Of a stretch of DNA of 64,000 bases, positions 33,642 through 44,939 are shown piece after piece (position 1 is the first letter of the stretch; each line of letters opens with the position of its first letter). Both the position numbers and the translations under genes were made by a program. The stretch spans positions 1,674,001 through 1,738,000 of the forward strand of contig NC_004347.2 of assembly GCF_000146165.2 (NCBI RefSeq), given 5' to 3'. The notes below the pieces were generated by a model, which ran no database searches, had not been told where the DNA came from, and saw only the letters and a program-made list of their open reading frames with translations. This stretch comes from Shewanella oneidensis MR-1. GTDB taxonomy: Bacteria > Pseudomonadota > Gammaproteobacteria > Enterobacterales > Shewanellaceae.

Positions 33642-36227
33642 TTAATTGGTTGACTCTGTGTTGATAGCGCTCAGTGCGCTAATCAAGGCTTCCTTGAGCG
33701 TATGCTCTTGGGTTTCATTGAGTTGCAAGCCGTCATTGGTTTGCAAAATAAAAAAGTCTTCCGCTCGCTCGCCGATGGTCGTGATCTTGGCGGAGAGCAA
33801 AGTCGTGTTGCAGCGATAGAAAATATCGCCCACTTTAGCTAATAATCCCGGCGTATCTAAGGCAATGAGTTCCATCATACTTGTACCATGACGGTTACTC
33901 TCAAGGAAACTCACCTGAGTAGGAACATTAAAAGGTTTCATCTTGCGCGACAGTTTTCTAAAGCGTGGCAGTTTAGGGTTATCACTGGCGAGCGCTTTTT
34001 CAAGGGCTTTACGGATACTTTGTATGCGCGAGAGTTGGCTGACGGGCTCGCCGTCTTGCTCGAGAATAACAAAGGTATCGAGAGCATAATTGTCCTTTGA
34101 TGTCATGATGTTAGCATCGTGGACGTTAATGTTTTTATTATCAAGCACCGCCATCACGGTAGCAAATAACTTAGGTCTGTCCTGACAGTAGACAAAGAGT
34201 TCCGTACCGCCGCGGGTCGTGTGTTTTGAGACGAGCACTAAGGGTTCATCTACCTGCTTATGCTTGAGGATAGCTTCAGCATGCCAAGCGACTTGATTGG
34301 GCTGGTGGCGCAAAAAATAGTCGGCCTTAAAGCGTTGCCAAAGGGTATCTAAATCTTTTTCTTTAATGCCGCGCCGCAGTAATTCTTTTTTTGCCTTGGC
34401 TTGGTATTCGCGCACTCGGGCCCGAATATCGACGGGCTTTTCTTTGCCGCGCGCAAGTACCCTTTGGGTGGAAAAATATAAGTCGCGCAGCAGTGAGCCT
34501 TTCCAGTTATTCCAGGTTTTTTCGTTGGTGGCGCAGATATCGGCCACGGTTAAACAGTACAAATAACTTAAATGCACCGCATCGCGGACTTTACTCGCAA
34601 AGTCCGCGACGACATCGGGATCAGAAATATCACGGCGCTGGGCGGTCACCGACATCACTAAGTGATTCTCAACCAGCCAAGCGACTAAGCGGCCATCGTG
34701 GTCATTTAAGCCATGGAGTTTACAGAAGGCGAGGGCATCGCTTGATCCCAGTTTGCTGTGATCGCCGCCGCGACCTTTAGCGATATCGTGGAAAATGGCG
34801 CCGAGCACCAACAAGCCTTTTTTCGGCAGCTGATTAATGAGCACTGAGCCTAACGGAAACTCTTCTTTTTGTTCTGGCTGCGAGAAGCGTTCGATATTGA
34901 GCAGCAATCTGTGGGTGTGTTCATCGACCGTATAGGCGTGGAACAGGTCAAATTGCATTTGGCCTTCAATATTACGCCAAGCAGGTAAATAGGCTGAGAG
35001 CACCCCGTGTTTATGCATAAGTGATAACGCTGCAATACCGCGTGGATGCTTTAATATCTCCATAAAGGCTTGGCGGCACAGTGGATTTTCTTGTAAAGGT
35101 TGTAGCTGCGCCCGGCGTGCACGCCTTAGTGAGCGAAGTGTTGGCGCATAAATGCCTTTAATATTGGAGTTTTTGGCAATATGCACAAACAAACGCACAA
35201 TTTCTTCGCCGCTATCGAATAGATCGTCGCTTAACGCTTCGATAAAGGCGCCACGGCGCTGATAGTTATCATCAATGGCTTGGATTTCTAGTGCTTTAGT
35301 ATGGCCAAGGGTTGCCCGCTTAAACAGTTGCAGGAGCATTTCGTTGAGTTCCATCACTCGGCGTACCGTGCGATAGTATCGTTTCATCATTTGCTCAACG
35401 GCAAGTTGGGTGGCGTCTTCGTACCCCATCAACTCGGCTACTTGACGCTGTACATCAAACAGCAGGCGGTTTTCATCACGGCCTACAGCCATATGCAGGG
35501 CAAAACGCAGCTTCCATAAAAAATGCTGACACTCGAGCAACTCTTCTAATTCGGCGGGTTCTAAAAACTCATATTCAACCAGTTCTTCTAGGCGCGAGGC
35601 GCCAAAGTGGCGCATGGCGACCCAGGCGATGGTTTGAATATCCCGAAGCCCGCCCGGACAACTTTTGATATTGGGCTCAAGATCAAAGGCACTCGCCTTG
35701 GCATGGCGGGCCGTTTGCTCATCGCGCTTGGCGATAAAAAAGTTGCTTGAAGTCCAAAAATCGCTTTGACGAATAGCATCATAGAGCTGGTCAAATAAGG
35801 TTTCAGGCCCTGTGAGCAAGCGCGCCTCAAGCAAGTTGGTGGCAATGGTAATGTCGTCTCGACCAAGGCGCAAAGTATCATCGAGGGTGCGAACGCTATG
35901 ACCTATCTCGAGATTTGCGTCCCACAAAAAAGCGATAAATTCGCTGAGCGTGGTTTCAGCAGCTTTAGATAATTCACCTTCGAAGAGAAATAACAGGTCG
36001 ACATCCGAGTGAGGATGCAGCTCTCCTCGGCCGTAACCGCCAACGGCGATCAGGGCGATGGGGTATTGGTCTAGGCCATGCTGTTGCCAGGCCTGTTTAA
36101 CGAGGGAATCAACAAACTGACAGCGCTGAGTGACTAGCTCTTCAATCGGGGTTTTGGCTTTGAATCTTGCTAAAAGCGTTTGATTCTGTTCGATTAATGA
36201 TTGTTTTGCTAGCAGCGCTGTATTCAT
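33642..36227 (-). CDS. glnD: Bifunctional uridylyltransferase/uridylyl-removing enzyme GlnD
   Basis: 861-residue nitrogen sensor that uridylylates PII proteins at low glutamine and deuridylylates them at high glutamine. Domains: nucleotidyltransferase with [19 protein letters not shown] (Asp75, Asp77); HD hydrolase with [13 protein letters not shown] near residue 400-450; two C-terminal ACT domains (near 680-760 and 790-855) for glutamine. Length is typical (E. coli 890). Located between map and dapD, the standard order. Confidence 0.97.
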
Positions 36228-36309
36228 CGAGTCCCTTGTTTGGATGCGTTAAAACATTTGCTATCCACCGAGTCCCAATATGACCTAGTGGATAGTTTAA
36301 CGATTGTAA

Positions 36310-37107
36310 TTAGTAATTAATCACGCGTGGGAAATCTTCCTCATCGCGCAGCGTCAGTACTTCGACACCAGTTTGTGTTACTAATAGCGTGTGTTCCCAC
36401 TGGGCTGAGTTTTTACCATCGGAGGTGGTCACCGTCCAATTATCATTGCGGTCTAGCACAGTGGTGTGGCGACCTGCGTTGATCATCGGCTCAATGGTAA
36501 AGCACATGCCTGGGCGTAAAATGGTGTTGTCACCATTGCGGTAGTGCATCACTTGAGGTTCTTCATGGAAACCCGCGCCAATACCGTGGCCACAATAATC
36601 TTGCACGATGGAATATTTCTCAAGGCCTGTTTTGCTGGCTTTGATGAATTTTTCAATAGTATTGCCGATTTCGCCCAGTTTTAACCCTGGACGAACCTTA
36701 CGAATGGCAAGATATAAACTCTCTTGGGCGATGCGGCACAGACGCTTGTCCTTAGGACTCACCTCACCAATTAAGAACATTTTAGAGGTATCGCCGTGGT
36801 AACCATCTTTAATAACAGTGATATCGATGTTGAGAATATCGCCATCCTTTAAAACGCGATCGCTCGGGATTCCGTGGCAAATCACGTTGTTTAACGAAGT
36901 ACAGATAGATTTTGGAAAACCATGATAGTTGAGCGGAGCAGAAATCGCGCCTTGCTCTTCGGTATATTTTGCGCAGATATCGTTCAATTCATTAGTGCTG
37001 ACCCCCACCTTAACATAGGGCGCGATCATTTCTAACACCTGCGCCGCAAGCTTACCCGCCGCGCGCATTTTCTCGATTTCTTCTGCTGTCTTAATGACGA
37101 TACTCAT
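36310..37107 (-). CDS. map: Methionine aminopeptidase, type I
   Basis: Removes N-terminal Met from nascent proteins. With ATG at 37107 (MSIVIKTAEEIEKMR) it has 265 residues, the E. coli-like length; the open frame continues 14 codons up, which I reject. Metal-ligand segments are visible: LNIDITVIKDGYHGDTSKMF (two Asp), CGHGIGAGFHEEP (His), FTIEPMINAG (Glu) and SAQWEHTLLV (Glu). Divergent from rpsB, as in E. coli. Confidence 0.97.
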   Translation of the reverse strand: MSIVIKTAEEIEKMRAAGKLAAQVLEMIAPYVKVGVSTNELNDICAKYTEEQGAISAPLNYHGFPKSICTSLNNVICHGIPSDRVLKDGDILNIDITVIKDGYHGDTSKMFLIGEVSPKDKRLCRIAQESLYLAIRKVRPGLKLGEIGNTIEKFIKASKTGLEKYSIVQDYCGHGIGAGFHEEPQVMHYRNGDNTILRPGMCFTIEPMINAGRHTTVLDRNDNWTVTTSDGKNSAQWEHTLLVTQTGVEVLTLRDEEDFPRVINY

Positions 37108-37163
37108 TGTGTTTTCTCTCGTGTCTTCGATGTCTATTGGCGCCATCAACCCGATGCAAAAAT

Positions 37164-37192
37164 TTGTGCTTTAGGGCTATTTATGGTATAAA
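37164..37192 (+). promoter_or_regulatory. rpsB promoter
   Basis: -35 TTGTGC (37164-37169) and -10 TATAAA (37187-37192) with a 17-bp spacer, followed by the GC-rich discriminator GCGCGCCG, the pattern of stringently controlled ribosomal promoters. It lies in the map/rpsB divergent region and leaves a leader of about 215 nt. Confidence 0.75.
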
Positions 37193-37324
37193 GCGCGCCG
37201 TTATGTTTAAGTCTTGATGAATTACCCAAGCTCAGCTTTATCTGCTTTTGGGCGATAGCAAAACTAAAGATGGCGGCCATTATACATGGCAATTTATCTA
37301 AATACTAAATCACACACGTGTCGA

Positions 37325-37416
37325 CACATTCTTCGGGGTGCCCTCAGCTGTTAACTGCGGGGTCGAAGACATGGGATACGTGGAGGTCTAACCCCCTAAA
37401 TTTTAAGGTAATAGAA
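37325..37416 (+). promoter_or_regulatory. rpsB leader (S2 autoregulatory RNA element, t44-like)
   Basis: The untranslated leader before rpsB carries the conserved block seen in gammaproteobacteria: CTTCGGGGTGCCC, then GGATACGTGGAGGTCTAACC. GGGGT (37359-37363) can pair with ACCCC (37391-37395), enclosing the GGAGGTC segment. In E. coli this leader mediates repression of rpsB-tsf translation by S2. Assignment rests on position and these motifs. Confidence 0.7.
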
Positions 37417-38145
37417 ATGACTACAGTTTCAATGCGCGATATGCTCCAGGCCGGTGTCCACTTCGGTCACCAAACCCGTTACTGGAACCCAAAAATGAAG
37501 CCATTCATTTTCGGTGCTCGCAACGGCGTTCACATCATCAACCTTGAGCATACTGTGCCAATGTTCAATGAAGCTCTGGCTTTCATTAGCAACGTTGCTT
37601 CAAAGAAAGGTAAAGTATTATTCGTTGGTACTAAACGTGCTGCTGGCGAAGCGATCAAAGAAGCTGCTATTTCTTGTGATCAGTACTATGTTGATCACCG
37701 TTGGTTAGGCGGTATGCTGACTAACTGGAAAACCGTTCGTCAGTCAATCAAACGTCTGAAAGAACTGGAAAGCCAATCAGTAGACGGTACTTTTGACAAG
37801 CTGACCAAGAAAGAAGCGCTGATGCGTACTCGTGAGCTTGAAAAGCTGGAAAAATCTTTAGGCGGTATTAAAAACATGGGCGGCCTGCCAGACGTATTAT
37901 TCGTTATCGGCGCTGACCACGAGCATATCGCTATTAAAGAAGCTAACAACCTGGGTATCCCTGTTGTTGCAGTTGTTGATACTAACTCTGCGCCAGATGG
38001 TGTTAACTACATCGTTCCTGGTAACGACGACGCGATGCGTGCTATTCGCCTGTACACTACTTCTGTTGCTGCAGCAGCTAACGCTGGCCGTGGTCAAGAT
38101 TTAGCTGTTCAAGCTGAGCAAGACGGTTTCGTAGAAGCCGAATAA
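37417..38145 (+). CDS. rpsB: 30S ribosomal protein S2
   Basis: 242-residue ribosomal protein of the small subunit, with the S2 signature near its N-terminus ([20 protein letters not shown]). ATG at 37417 preceded by TTAAGGT is the start; the frame remains open through the leader, but that part is the S2 regulatory RNA. Co-transcribed with tsf through a partial terminator. Codon use is strongly biased, as for highly expressed genes. Confidence 0.98.
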   Translation: MTTVSMRDMLQAGVHFGHQTRYWNPKMKPFIFGARNGVHIINLEHTVPMFNEALAFISNVASKKGKVLFVGTKRAAGEAIKEAAISCDQYYVDHRWLGGMLTNWKTVRQSIKRLKELESQSVDGTFDKLTKKEALMRTRELEKLEKSLGGIKNMGGLPDVLFVIGADHEHIAIKEANNLGIPVVAVVDTNSAPDGVNYIVPGNDDAMRAIRLYTTSVAAAANAGRGQDLAVQAEQDGFVEAE

Positions 38146-38198
38146 TAATAAGGCGGGATGAGTTTCATCACCCTTATTAACCAAGATTTTGATTGGTT

Positions 38199-38225
38199 AA
38201 CAGGGGCCATTCGGCCCCTGTTTTA
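38199..38225 (+). terminator. Attenuator between rpsB and tsf
   Basis: Hairpin ACAGGGGCC/GGCCCCTGT with an ATTC loop followed by TTTTAT. It probably lowers tsf expression relative to rpsB rather than ending transcription completely, as at the E. coli locus. Confidence 0.8.
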
Positions 38226-38264
38226 TATCTGCAAATTAGTCGATTTTTTAGAGAGGATTTAACA

Positions 38265-39116
38265 ATGGCAATTTCTGCTGCCCAAGTTAAAGAACTGCGC
38301 GAGCGTACTGGCGCAGGCATGATGGATTGTAAAAAAGCGTTAGAAGAAACCAACGGCGACATGGAGTTAGCAATTGACAACATGCGTAAGTCTGGTGCTG
38401 CTAAAGCTGCTAAGAAAGCAGGTAACATCGCTGCTGACGGTACTATCCTGATCAAAAACGGTGAAGGTTTCGCAGTACTGCTAGAAGTAAACTGCCAAAC
38501 TGACTTCGTTGCTAAAGATGCGAACTTCTTAGGTTTTGCTAACGCTGTTTTAGACGTTGCTGCAGCGTCTAAAGTGACTTTAGAAGACTTAAAAGCCCAA
38601 TTCGAAGAAGCCCGTGTTGCTCTGGTTGCTAAAATCGGTGAAAACATCAACGTTCGTCGCGTTGAGTACATCGACGGCGCAAAATTAGCATCTTACCGTC
38701 ACGGTGAGCGTATCGGTGTAGTAGTAACTGGTGACGCTGATGAGGAAACTCTGAAGCACCTAGCTATGCACGTTGCTGCTTCTAAGCCAGAATACGTTAA
38801 CCCAGAAGACGTTCCAGCTGACGTAGTTGCTCGTGAACAAGCTCTACAAATCGAAATCTCTATGAATGAAGGCAAACCTGCTGACATCGCAGAGAAAATG
38901 GTTGTTGGTCGTATGAAGAAGTTCACCGGTGAGATCTCTCTGACTGGTCAAGCTTACATCATGGAACCAAAGAAAACTGTTGGCGAATTCTTGAAAGAGA
39001 AAGGCGCTAAAGTCACTAACTTCATCCGTTTAGAAGTTGGTGAAGGTATTGAGAAGAAAGAAGAAGATTTCGCAGCTGAAGTTGCTGCTCAAATCGCTGC
39101 TTCTAAAAAGGCTTAA
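38265..39116 (+). CDS. tsf: Elongation factor Ts
   Basis: 283-residue nucleotide exchange factor for EF-Tu. ATG at 38265 ([26 protein letters not shown]) follows GAGAGGA; the open frame extends upstream into the attenuator, which is not coding. The N-terminal domain signature and the TDF motif (NCQTDFVAK) that contacts EF-Tu are present. Confidence 0.98.
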   Translation: MAISAAQVKELRERTGAGMMDCKKALEETNGDMELAIDNMRKSGAAKAAKKAGNIAADGTILIKNGEGFAVLLEVNCQTDFVAKDANFLGFANAVLDVAAASKVTLEDLKAQFEEARVALVAKIGENINVRRVEYIDGAKLASYRHGERIGVVVTGDADEETLKHLAMHVAASKPEYVNPEDVPADVVAREQALQIEISMNEGKPADIAEKMVVGRMKKFTGEISLTGQAYIMEPKKTVGEFLKEKGAKVTNFIRLEVGEGIEKKEEDFAAEVAAQIAASKKA

Positions 39117-39137
39117 TCGCCAACGCTAAATACCCCC

Positions 39138-39163
39138 AAGACCGCAGCAATGGCTGCGGTCTT
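39138..39163 (+). terminator. Hairpin terminator/attenuator between tsf and pyrH
   Basis: Eleven-base arms AAGACCGCAGC and GCTGCGGTCTT with an AATG loop, followed by GTTAT, a weak T-tract. Confidence 0.65.
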
Positions 39164-39186
39164 GTTATGACCAGGATATAAAAATT

Positions 39187-39915
39187 ATGAGCACCAATCC
39201 AAAACCTGCATTTAGACGCATTCTTCTAAAATTAAGTGGCGAAGCACTGATGGGCGACGAAGGCTTCGGCATCGATCCTAAAGTGTTAGATCGCATGGCT
39301 CAGGAAGTGAAAGAGCTGGTAGAGTTAGGCATTCAGGTGGGTGTGGTCATTGGTGGTGGTAATCTATTTCGCGGTGAAGGCTTAGCAAAAGCGGGCATGA
39401 ATCGTGTGGTGGGCGATCACATGGGTATGCTGGCAACGGTTATGAACGGCTTGGCCATGCGTGATGCCCTGCACCGTGCCTATGTTAATGCTCGTCTGAT
39501 GTCGGCTATCCCATTAAAAGGGGTGTGCGATGACTACAATTGGGCTGAGGCGATCAGCTTATTAAAATCAGGTCGTGTGGTGATTTTTGCTGCAGGTACT
39601 GGTAACCCATTCTGCACTACCGATTCTGCTGCTTGTTTACGCGGCATTGAAATCGAAGCAGAAGTCGTGCTAAAAGGCACTAAAGTTGACGGCGTTTATT
39701 CTGATGACCCGATGAAAAATCCAGAAGCAGTGAAGTACGATGAATTAACGTACACTGAAGTGCTGGATAAAGAATTAAAAGTAATGGACTTAGCAGCCTT
39801 TACGATGGCGCGTGATCATGACATGCCAATCCTAGTATTCAACATGAACAAACCAGGCGCCCTGCGCCGTGTGGTCATGGGTGAAGAAGAAGGCACAATG
39901 ATCAAAGCGAAATAA
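39187..39915 (+). CDS. pyrH: UMP kinase PyrH
   Basis: 242-residue kinase of the amino acid kinase fold that converts UMP to UDP. Motifs: [19 protein letters not shown], and [17 protein letters not shown] near residue 138. Full length. Position tsf-pyrH-frr is standard. Confidence 0.98.
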
Positions 39916-39945
39916 GTTATTCAATGACCAAGAAGGACATTTAAC

Positions 39946-40503
39946 GTGATTGCAGATATTAAAAAAGATGCTCAAGAGCGCATGGGTAAATGCGTTGACG
40001 CGACCAAAAACCAAATGGCTAAAGTACGTACTGGTCGTGCACACCCAAGCTTACTGGACTCGATCCAAGTATCTTACTACGGTACTATGACACCGCTTAA
40101 CCAAGTGGCAAACGTGGGCGTTGAAGATGCGCGTACTTTGTCAGTAACCGTATTTGACCGCAGCGCAATCCAAGCGGTTGAGAAAGCCATCATGAGCTCT
40201 GATTTAGGTTTAAACCCTATGTCAGCGGGTGCGACCTTACGTATTCCATTACCCGCGCTGACTGAAGAGCGTCGTAAAGATTTTATCAAAGTGGTACGTG
40301 CTGAAGCCGAAGGTGGCCGTGTGGCGATTCGTAATGTACGTCGCGATGCGATTTCTGATGTGAAGAAGCTCGAAAAAGCCAAAGAATGTACTGAAGATGA
40401 TGTTCGTCGCTTTGAAGATGAAGTACAAAAGTTCACCGATGCTCACATCAAGAAGGTCGATGAGATTTTAGCGGCCAAAGAAATTGAGTTGATGGAAGTC
40501 TAA
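39946..40503 (+). CDS. frr: Ribosome recycling factor
   Basis: 185-residue factor that, with EF-G, splits the post-termination ribosome. The family segments [13 protein letters not shown] and [15 protein letters not shown] are present. It starts at GTG (39946), preceded by AGAAGGAC; the GTG start is notable for a highly expressed factor. Followed by a hairpin before uppS. Confidence 0.98.
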   Translation: MIADIKKDAQERMGKCVDATKNQMAKVRTGRAHPSLLDSIQVSYYGTMTPLNQVANVGVEDARTLSVTVFDRSAIQAVEKAIMSSDLGLNPMSAGATLRIPLPALTEERRKDFIKVVRAEAEGGRVAIRNVRRDAISDVKKLEKAKECTEDDVRRFEDEVQKFTDAHIKKVDEILAAKEIELMEV

Positions 40504-40530
40504 TCTCAGGCGCTATAAGCTAGAGTTGCT

Positions 40531-40559
40531 ACGCCGTGTAGGGGTATACTACACGGCGT
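40531..40559 (+). terminator. Hairpin between frr and uppS
   Basis: Eleven-base arms ACGCCGTGTAG and CTACACGGCGT with a 7-nt loop, followed by TTGTCTATTTT. A probable terminator or attenuator separating translation-factor genes from the envelope genes. Confidence 0.7.
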
Positions 40560-40585
40560 TTGTCTATTTTAAAGGGTTGTATTAG

Positions 40586-41413
40586 ATGTCATCCACAGTG
40601 GAATTTGATCCGCAATCTAGGCCGACTGAGGCGGATGCTTATGCTCAGACAAGCTTACCGGAGGTATTACCCGAACTCGTTAAACAGTCATTACCTAAGC
40701 ATGTTGCGATTATTATGGATGGTAATGGACGTTGGGCCCAAACCCAGGGCAAACCACGAGTGATGGGGCATAAGGCCGGGGTTAAAGCGGTGAGACGTGC
40801 GGTGAGCGCGGCCAGTCAGTTAGGGATACAATCGCTAACGCTATTTGCGTTTTCTAGCGAAAATTGGCGTAGACCCGATAAAGAAGTCAGCTTGTTGATG
40901 GAACTGTTTTTTACTGTGCTACAGCGGGAAATTAAGTTACTCGATAAGAACCAAGTCAAACTGAATATCATTGGTGATATCAGCCGTTTTTCTGCGCGTT
41001 TACAAAAGCAAATTCGTGCCGCAGAAGAAAAAACTGCAGGCAACAGCGGATTGATATTGAATGTGGCGGCCAATTACGGTGGTCGCTGGGACATACTGCA
41101 AGCTGCGCAAAAGTTAGCTGAAAAGGTTGAAACTGGTGAAATGACCAGCAGTCAGTTCACTGAAGAAGCCTTGAGTGAACATTTGTGCATGCAAAATCAG
41201 AGTGAAGTTGATTTAATAATCCGTACGGGGGGGGATTACCGGATCAGCAATTTTGTACTCTGGCAGGCAGCCTATGCTGAGTTGGTGTTTTTGGACACCC
41301 TTTGGCCTGATTTTGATGAGCAGGCTTTTCATGAAGCGATTGCCACGTTTGCCAATCGCCAGCGCCGTTTTGGTTTGACCGGAAGTCAAATTGATGAGAT
41401 GCGCGCATTGTAA
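40586..41413 (+). CDS. uppS: Undecaprenyl diphosphate synthase UppS
   Basis: 275-residue cis-prenyltransferase making the C55 carrier lipid for peptidoglycan and O-antigen. Catalytic segment [13 protein letters not shown] near residue 40 (Asp), [11 protein letters not shown], and the end segment [25 protein letters not shown] are present. About 25 residues longer than E. coli at the N-terminus; an alternative downstream start is possible. Confidence 0.96.
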   Translation: MSSTVEFDPQSRPTEADAYAQTSLPEVLPELVKQSLPKHVAIIMDGNGRWAQTQGKPRVMGHKAGVKAVRRAVSAASQLGIQSLTLFAFSSENWRRPDKEVSLLMELFFTVLQREIKLLDKNQVKLNIIGDISRFSARLQKQIRAAEEKTAGNSGLILNVAANYGGRWDILQAAQKLAEKVETGEMTSSQFTEEALSEHLCMQNQSEVDLIIRTGGDYRISNFVLWQAAYAELVFLDTLWPDFDEQAFHEAIATFANRQRRFGLTGSQIDEMRAL

Positions 41414-41433
41414 AACGTCATGAGGGATTTTTT

Positions 41434-42291
41434 TTGCTAAAACAACGTATAATAACAGCAATTTGGTTGATTCCATTAGTTTTGGGAGCAATCTATTTAC
41501 TCCCCGTTGAGTACTTTGCTTGGGCCTTGATCGCTGTGTTTCTGATCGCCGCTAAGGAGTGGGGCAGGATCATCGATAGTCAATGTAATGTCACGCAATG
41601 GAGTTTTACTTGCACCGTTGGCATTTTATTGATCGCCCTTAATTTAATTGTTCCCGCCGACACCATTTGGCTTAGGGGGCAAATTCACCCCATCTATTTT
41701 GCGGTGGTAACTATAGGTGCCCTTTGGTGGATGGTGTCACTGCTGCTTGTGTTGACTTATCCCAAAAGTGCTAAGCTGTGGCAAAAAAATCCGATGCTAA
41801 AGTCCATGTTTGGACAATTGACTTTAGTGCCTTGTTTTGTCGCGCTCATTGCCCTTAAATCCATTAGTTCGCAAATATCGCCTTATTACGGTGCATCGTT
41901 GGTATTACTGGTGATGCTGATTGTGTGGGCCGCGGATTCTGGTGCGTATTTTGTGGGGAAAGCCGTCGGCAAGACTAAGTTAATGCCTGCGGTGAGCCCA
42001 GCTAAAACCCTTGAAGGTTTGCTCGGTGGTTTAGTCACGACGCTGATTGTTGTTGCTGGCGTTATGGTTATTTCTCCAGAGCAAGAGTTGGGGTTGGTCG
42101 TGGCGGTAACGCTTTTTGTGGCGTTAATTTCTGCCCTTGGGGATTTATCAGAAAGTATGTTTAAGCGCGCCGCGTGCATTAAAGATTCGGGCACGATTTT
42201 GCCTGGACATGGCGGCGTACTCGATCGCATCGACAGCCTTACTGCAGCCTTGCCGGTGTTTACCCTAATCTACATTGCATTTTGGATGTAA
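41434..42291 (+). CDS. cdsA: Phosphatidate cytidylyltransferase CdsA
   Basis: 285-residue membrane enzyme that makes CDP-diacylglycerol for all phospholipids. About eight membrane helices and the C-terminal signature ([20 protein letters not shown]) are visible. It starts at TTG (41434), 7 nt after GAGGG. Four bases separate it from dxr. Confidence 0.95.
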
Positions 42292-42295
42292 CGCT

Positions 42296-43486
42296 ATGCA
42301 AAATATGGTGATTTTGGGTGCGACAGGCTCGATTGGTGCCAGCACCTTAAGTGTGATTTCGGCTAATCCTACAGCCTATCGAGTGTATGCTTTAGTGGCG
42401 AATGCGAGCGTTGATAAGATGCTCACCCTGTGTTTGGCTCATCGCCCTCAGGTTGCTCATATGGTTGACCACAAAGCCGCTTTAGCACTCAAGGCGCAAT
42501 TACCTGCAGCACTGAATATCCAAGTCACCAGTGGTGAGGATGAGCTTATTGCCTTAGTCACCGCACCAGCGGTTGATACTGTGATGGCGGCAATTGTTGG
42601 TGCAGCGGGGTTAGTGCCCACACTGGCGGCGGTGAAGGCGGGTAAGCGGGTATTGCTCGCCAATAAAGAGGCGTTGGTGATGTCCGGCGAGCTGTTTATT
42701 GAGGCCACCAGAGCCTCGGGCGCCACTTTGCTGCCGGTCGACAGTGAACACAATGCGATTTTCCAATGCTTGCCTGAAGAAGTGCAGAGCAATTTAGGGC
42801 GCTGCGACTTAGCGGCCTCTGGTATTTCCCATATTTTACTAACTGGCTCTGGTGGTCCATTTTTAACTGCAGAGCTATCAAATCTTGCGGCAATGACGCC
42901 TGCGCAGGCCTGTAAACATCCAAATTGGTCCATGGGACCGAAGATTTCAGTCGACTCCGCCACGATGATGAATAAAGGTTTAGAGTTTATTGAAGCCCGT
43001 TGGTTGTTCAACACCCAGAAAGACCAGTTGAAAGTGGTTATTCATCCGCAGAGTGTTATTCACTCGATGGTACAATACCGCGATGGTAGTGTGATTGCGC
43101 AGATGGGCAACCCAGACATGCGCACGCCTATCGCCCATTGTATGTCCTATCCGCAAAGAATTCGCTCCGGTGTTGAACCTTTAGATTTTTTCAAAGTCGG
43201 ACAGTTAAGCTTTTGTGAGCCAGACTTTAATCGCTTCCCTTGTTTAGCGTTAGCGATAGAGGCTTGCTCCCAAGGCCAAGAGGCGACAACGGTACTTAAT
43301 GCGGCCAATGAAATCGCCGTGGAGGCGTTTTTACAAGGTAAGATAGGGTTTACCCATATCGGCAAGATAAACGAAGACTGTTTATTGTCCGTCCCAAAAC
43401 AGGCGATGGCCAGCATCGAAGATATCATCGCCCTTGATGCCCAGACACGGATATATGCCCGTGAATTACTAGCGAAATTCGCTTAG
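42296..43486 (+). CDS. dxr: 1-deoxy-D-xylulose 5-phosphate reductoisomerase Dxr
   Basis: 396-residue MEP-pathway enzyme (isoprenoid precursors) that also feeds UppS. NADPH-binding [12 protein letters not shown] at the N-terminus; metal/substrate segment [35 protein letters not shown] at 42296 is preferred; the open frame reaches back 7 codons into cdsA, and ATG 42305 is the other choice. Confidence 0.97.
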
Positions 43487-43537
43487 GCCTCTTGTTGACG
43501 AGGCTTGAGTGGATTTACTGATGACGTAAGGAGTGGA

Positions 43538-44908
43538 ATGTTAGATTTTTTGTGGAACTTAGGTTCTTTTATCGTAGCGCTTGGGCTGTTGATTACTGCC
43601 CACGAATACGGCCATTTCTATGTTGCACGCCGCTGTGGTGTGAAAGTTGAACGTTTTTCGATAGGTTTTGGTAAGACGATTTGGCGCAAAGTGGGTAAGG
43701 ATGGCACTGAATATGTCGTTGCCATGATCCCGCTGGGTGGCTATGTCAAAATGCTCGATGAGCGCGTTGAAGATGTCCCCGAAGAGTTAAAGGACCAAGC
43801 CTTTAACCGTAAAAGTGTGTGGCAACGCATTGCCATTGTGGCGGCAGGCCCTATTGCCAACTTTATCTTTGCGATTATCGCACTGTATTTTATGTATTTA
43901 ATTGGCGTGCCATCGCTAAAGCCCGTCATTACCTCAACCACGCCCGGCAGCGCAGCTGCGCAAATAAAGGTGAATGAGCCGATGCAAGTGACGGCGATTT
44001 CTGGCCAAGCAGTACGAAATTGGGAAGAAGTCAATTTAGCCCTTGTTGGTCATATTGGTGATGACAGTTTAACCGTGTCTCTCGCGCCGCTAAGTGGTTT
44101 GCAGGGGTTAGACACTGATACTCGCACCTACACCTTAGATACCCGTCAATGGCGGTTTGACCCTGAAAAAGAGTCACCGATAACTACCCTAGGTTTGGGG
44201 GTTTATCGCCCTGCGATTGAACCGCAAATTGCGCTCATCAGCGAAGGCAGTGCAGCTGCAAACAGTGATCTCAAAGTCGGTGATACTTTAGTTGCTATAA
44301 ATGGTCAGCAATATACTGACTGGCAAGCTTTTGTTGACATTATTCAGCATTCTGCCAATGTGCCAGTGGAGTTAACAGTGCGCCGTAATGGCGAACAGTT
44401 TGCCATCTCAGTGACTCCTGCGAGTATTAAAAATAGTGATGGCAAGGAGATAGGCGTGCTTGGCGTGAGCCCGACTCAGGCACAATGGCCTGAGAATATG
44501 CGTCTGCAACTCGAATATGGCCCAATCGATTCTTTTGCTATTGCAGCCGATAAAACATGGCAACTTGTTGCTGTGAGCTTTAAGATGATTGGCAAATTAT
44601 TTACTGGCGATGTGTCAGTGAAAAACTTAAGTGGACCTATCTCAATCGCACAGGGTGCGGGCAATAGTGCAAACTATGGCTTGGTTTACTTTCTCGGTTT
44701 CCTCGCGCTTATCAGTGTCAATTTAGGCATCATTAACCTGCTGCCATTGCCTGTGCTCGATGGGGGACATCTGCTGTATTACTTCGTTGAAGTCATTACA
44801 GGTAAGCCTGTGTCTGAAAAGGTACAGGAAATAGGATTCAGATTTGGGGCAGCATTACTGCTGATGTTGATGAGCATTGCGCTCTTCAACGATTTTGCCC
44901 GACTCTGA
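43538..44908 (+). CDS. rseP: Site-2 intramembrane protease RseP
   Basis: 456-residue zinc metalloprotease that cleaves RseA in the sigma-E envelope stress cascade. HEYGH zinc motif in the first membrane helix, two PDZ domains (about residues 115-190 and 210-290), and the third ligand segment LPLPVLDGGHLLYYFVE near residue 395. ATG at 43538 is chosen because AAGGAG precedes it; the frame extends 11 codons upstream. Confidence 0.96.
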   Translation: MLDFLWNLGSFIVALGLLITAHEYGHFYVARRCGVKVERFSIGFGKTIWRKVGKDGTEYVVAMIPLGGYVKMLDERVEDVPEELKDQAFNRKSVWQRIAIVAAGPIANFIFAIIALYFMYLIGVPSLKPVITSTTPGSAAAQIKVNEPMQVTAISGQAVRNWEEVNLALVGHIGDDSLTVSLAPLSGLQGLDTDTRTYTLDTRQWRFDPEKESPITTLGLGVYRPAIEPQIALISEGSAAANSDLKVGDTLVAINGQQYTDWQAFVDIIQHSANVPVELTVRRNGEQFAISVTPASIKNSDGKEIGVLGVSPTQAQWPENMRLQLEYGPIDSFAIAADKTWQLVAVSFKMIGKLFTGDVSVKNLSGPISIAQGAGNSANYGLVYFLGFLALISVNLGIINLLPLPVLDGGHLLYYFVEVITGKPVSEKVQEIGFRFGAALLLMLMSIALFNDFARL

Positions 44909-44939
44909 GCAAGGACAGACTAATAATTAGAAGTGCTCT

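Noticed and set aside
34391..34780. 129-codon plus-strand frame
   Set aside because: Entirely within glnD on the opposite strand, Arg/Ser-rich, no ribosome site; typical antisense shadow.
37318..37416. 33-residue N-terminal extension of ribosomal protein S2
   Set aside because: This DNA is the conserved rpsB leader; the S2 family starts at the ATG at 37417.
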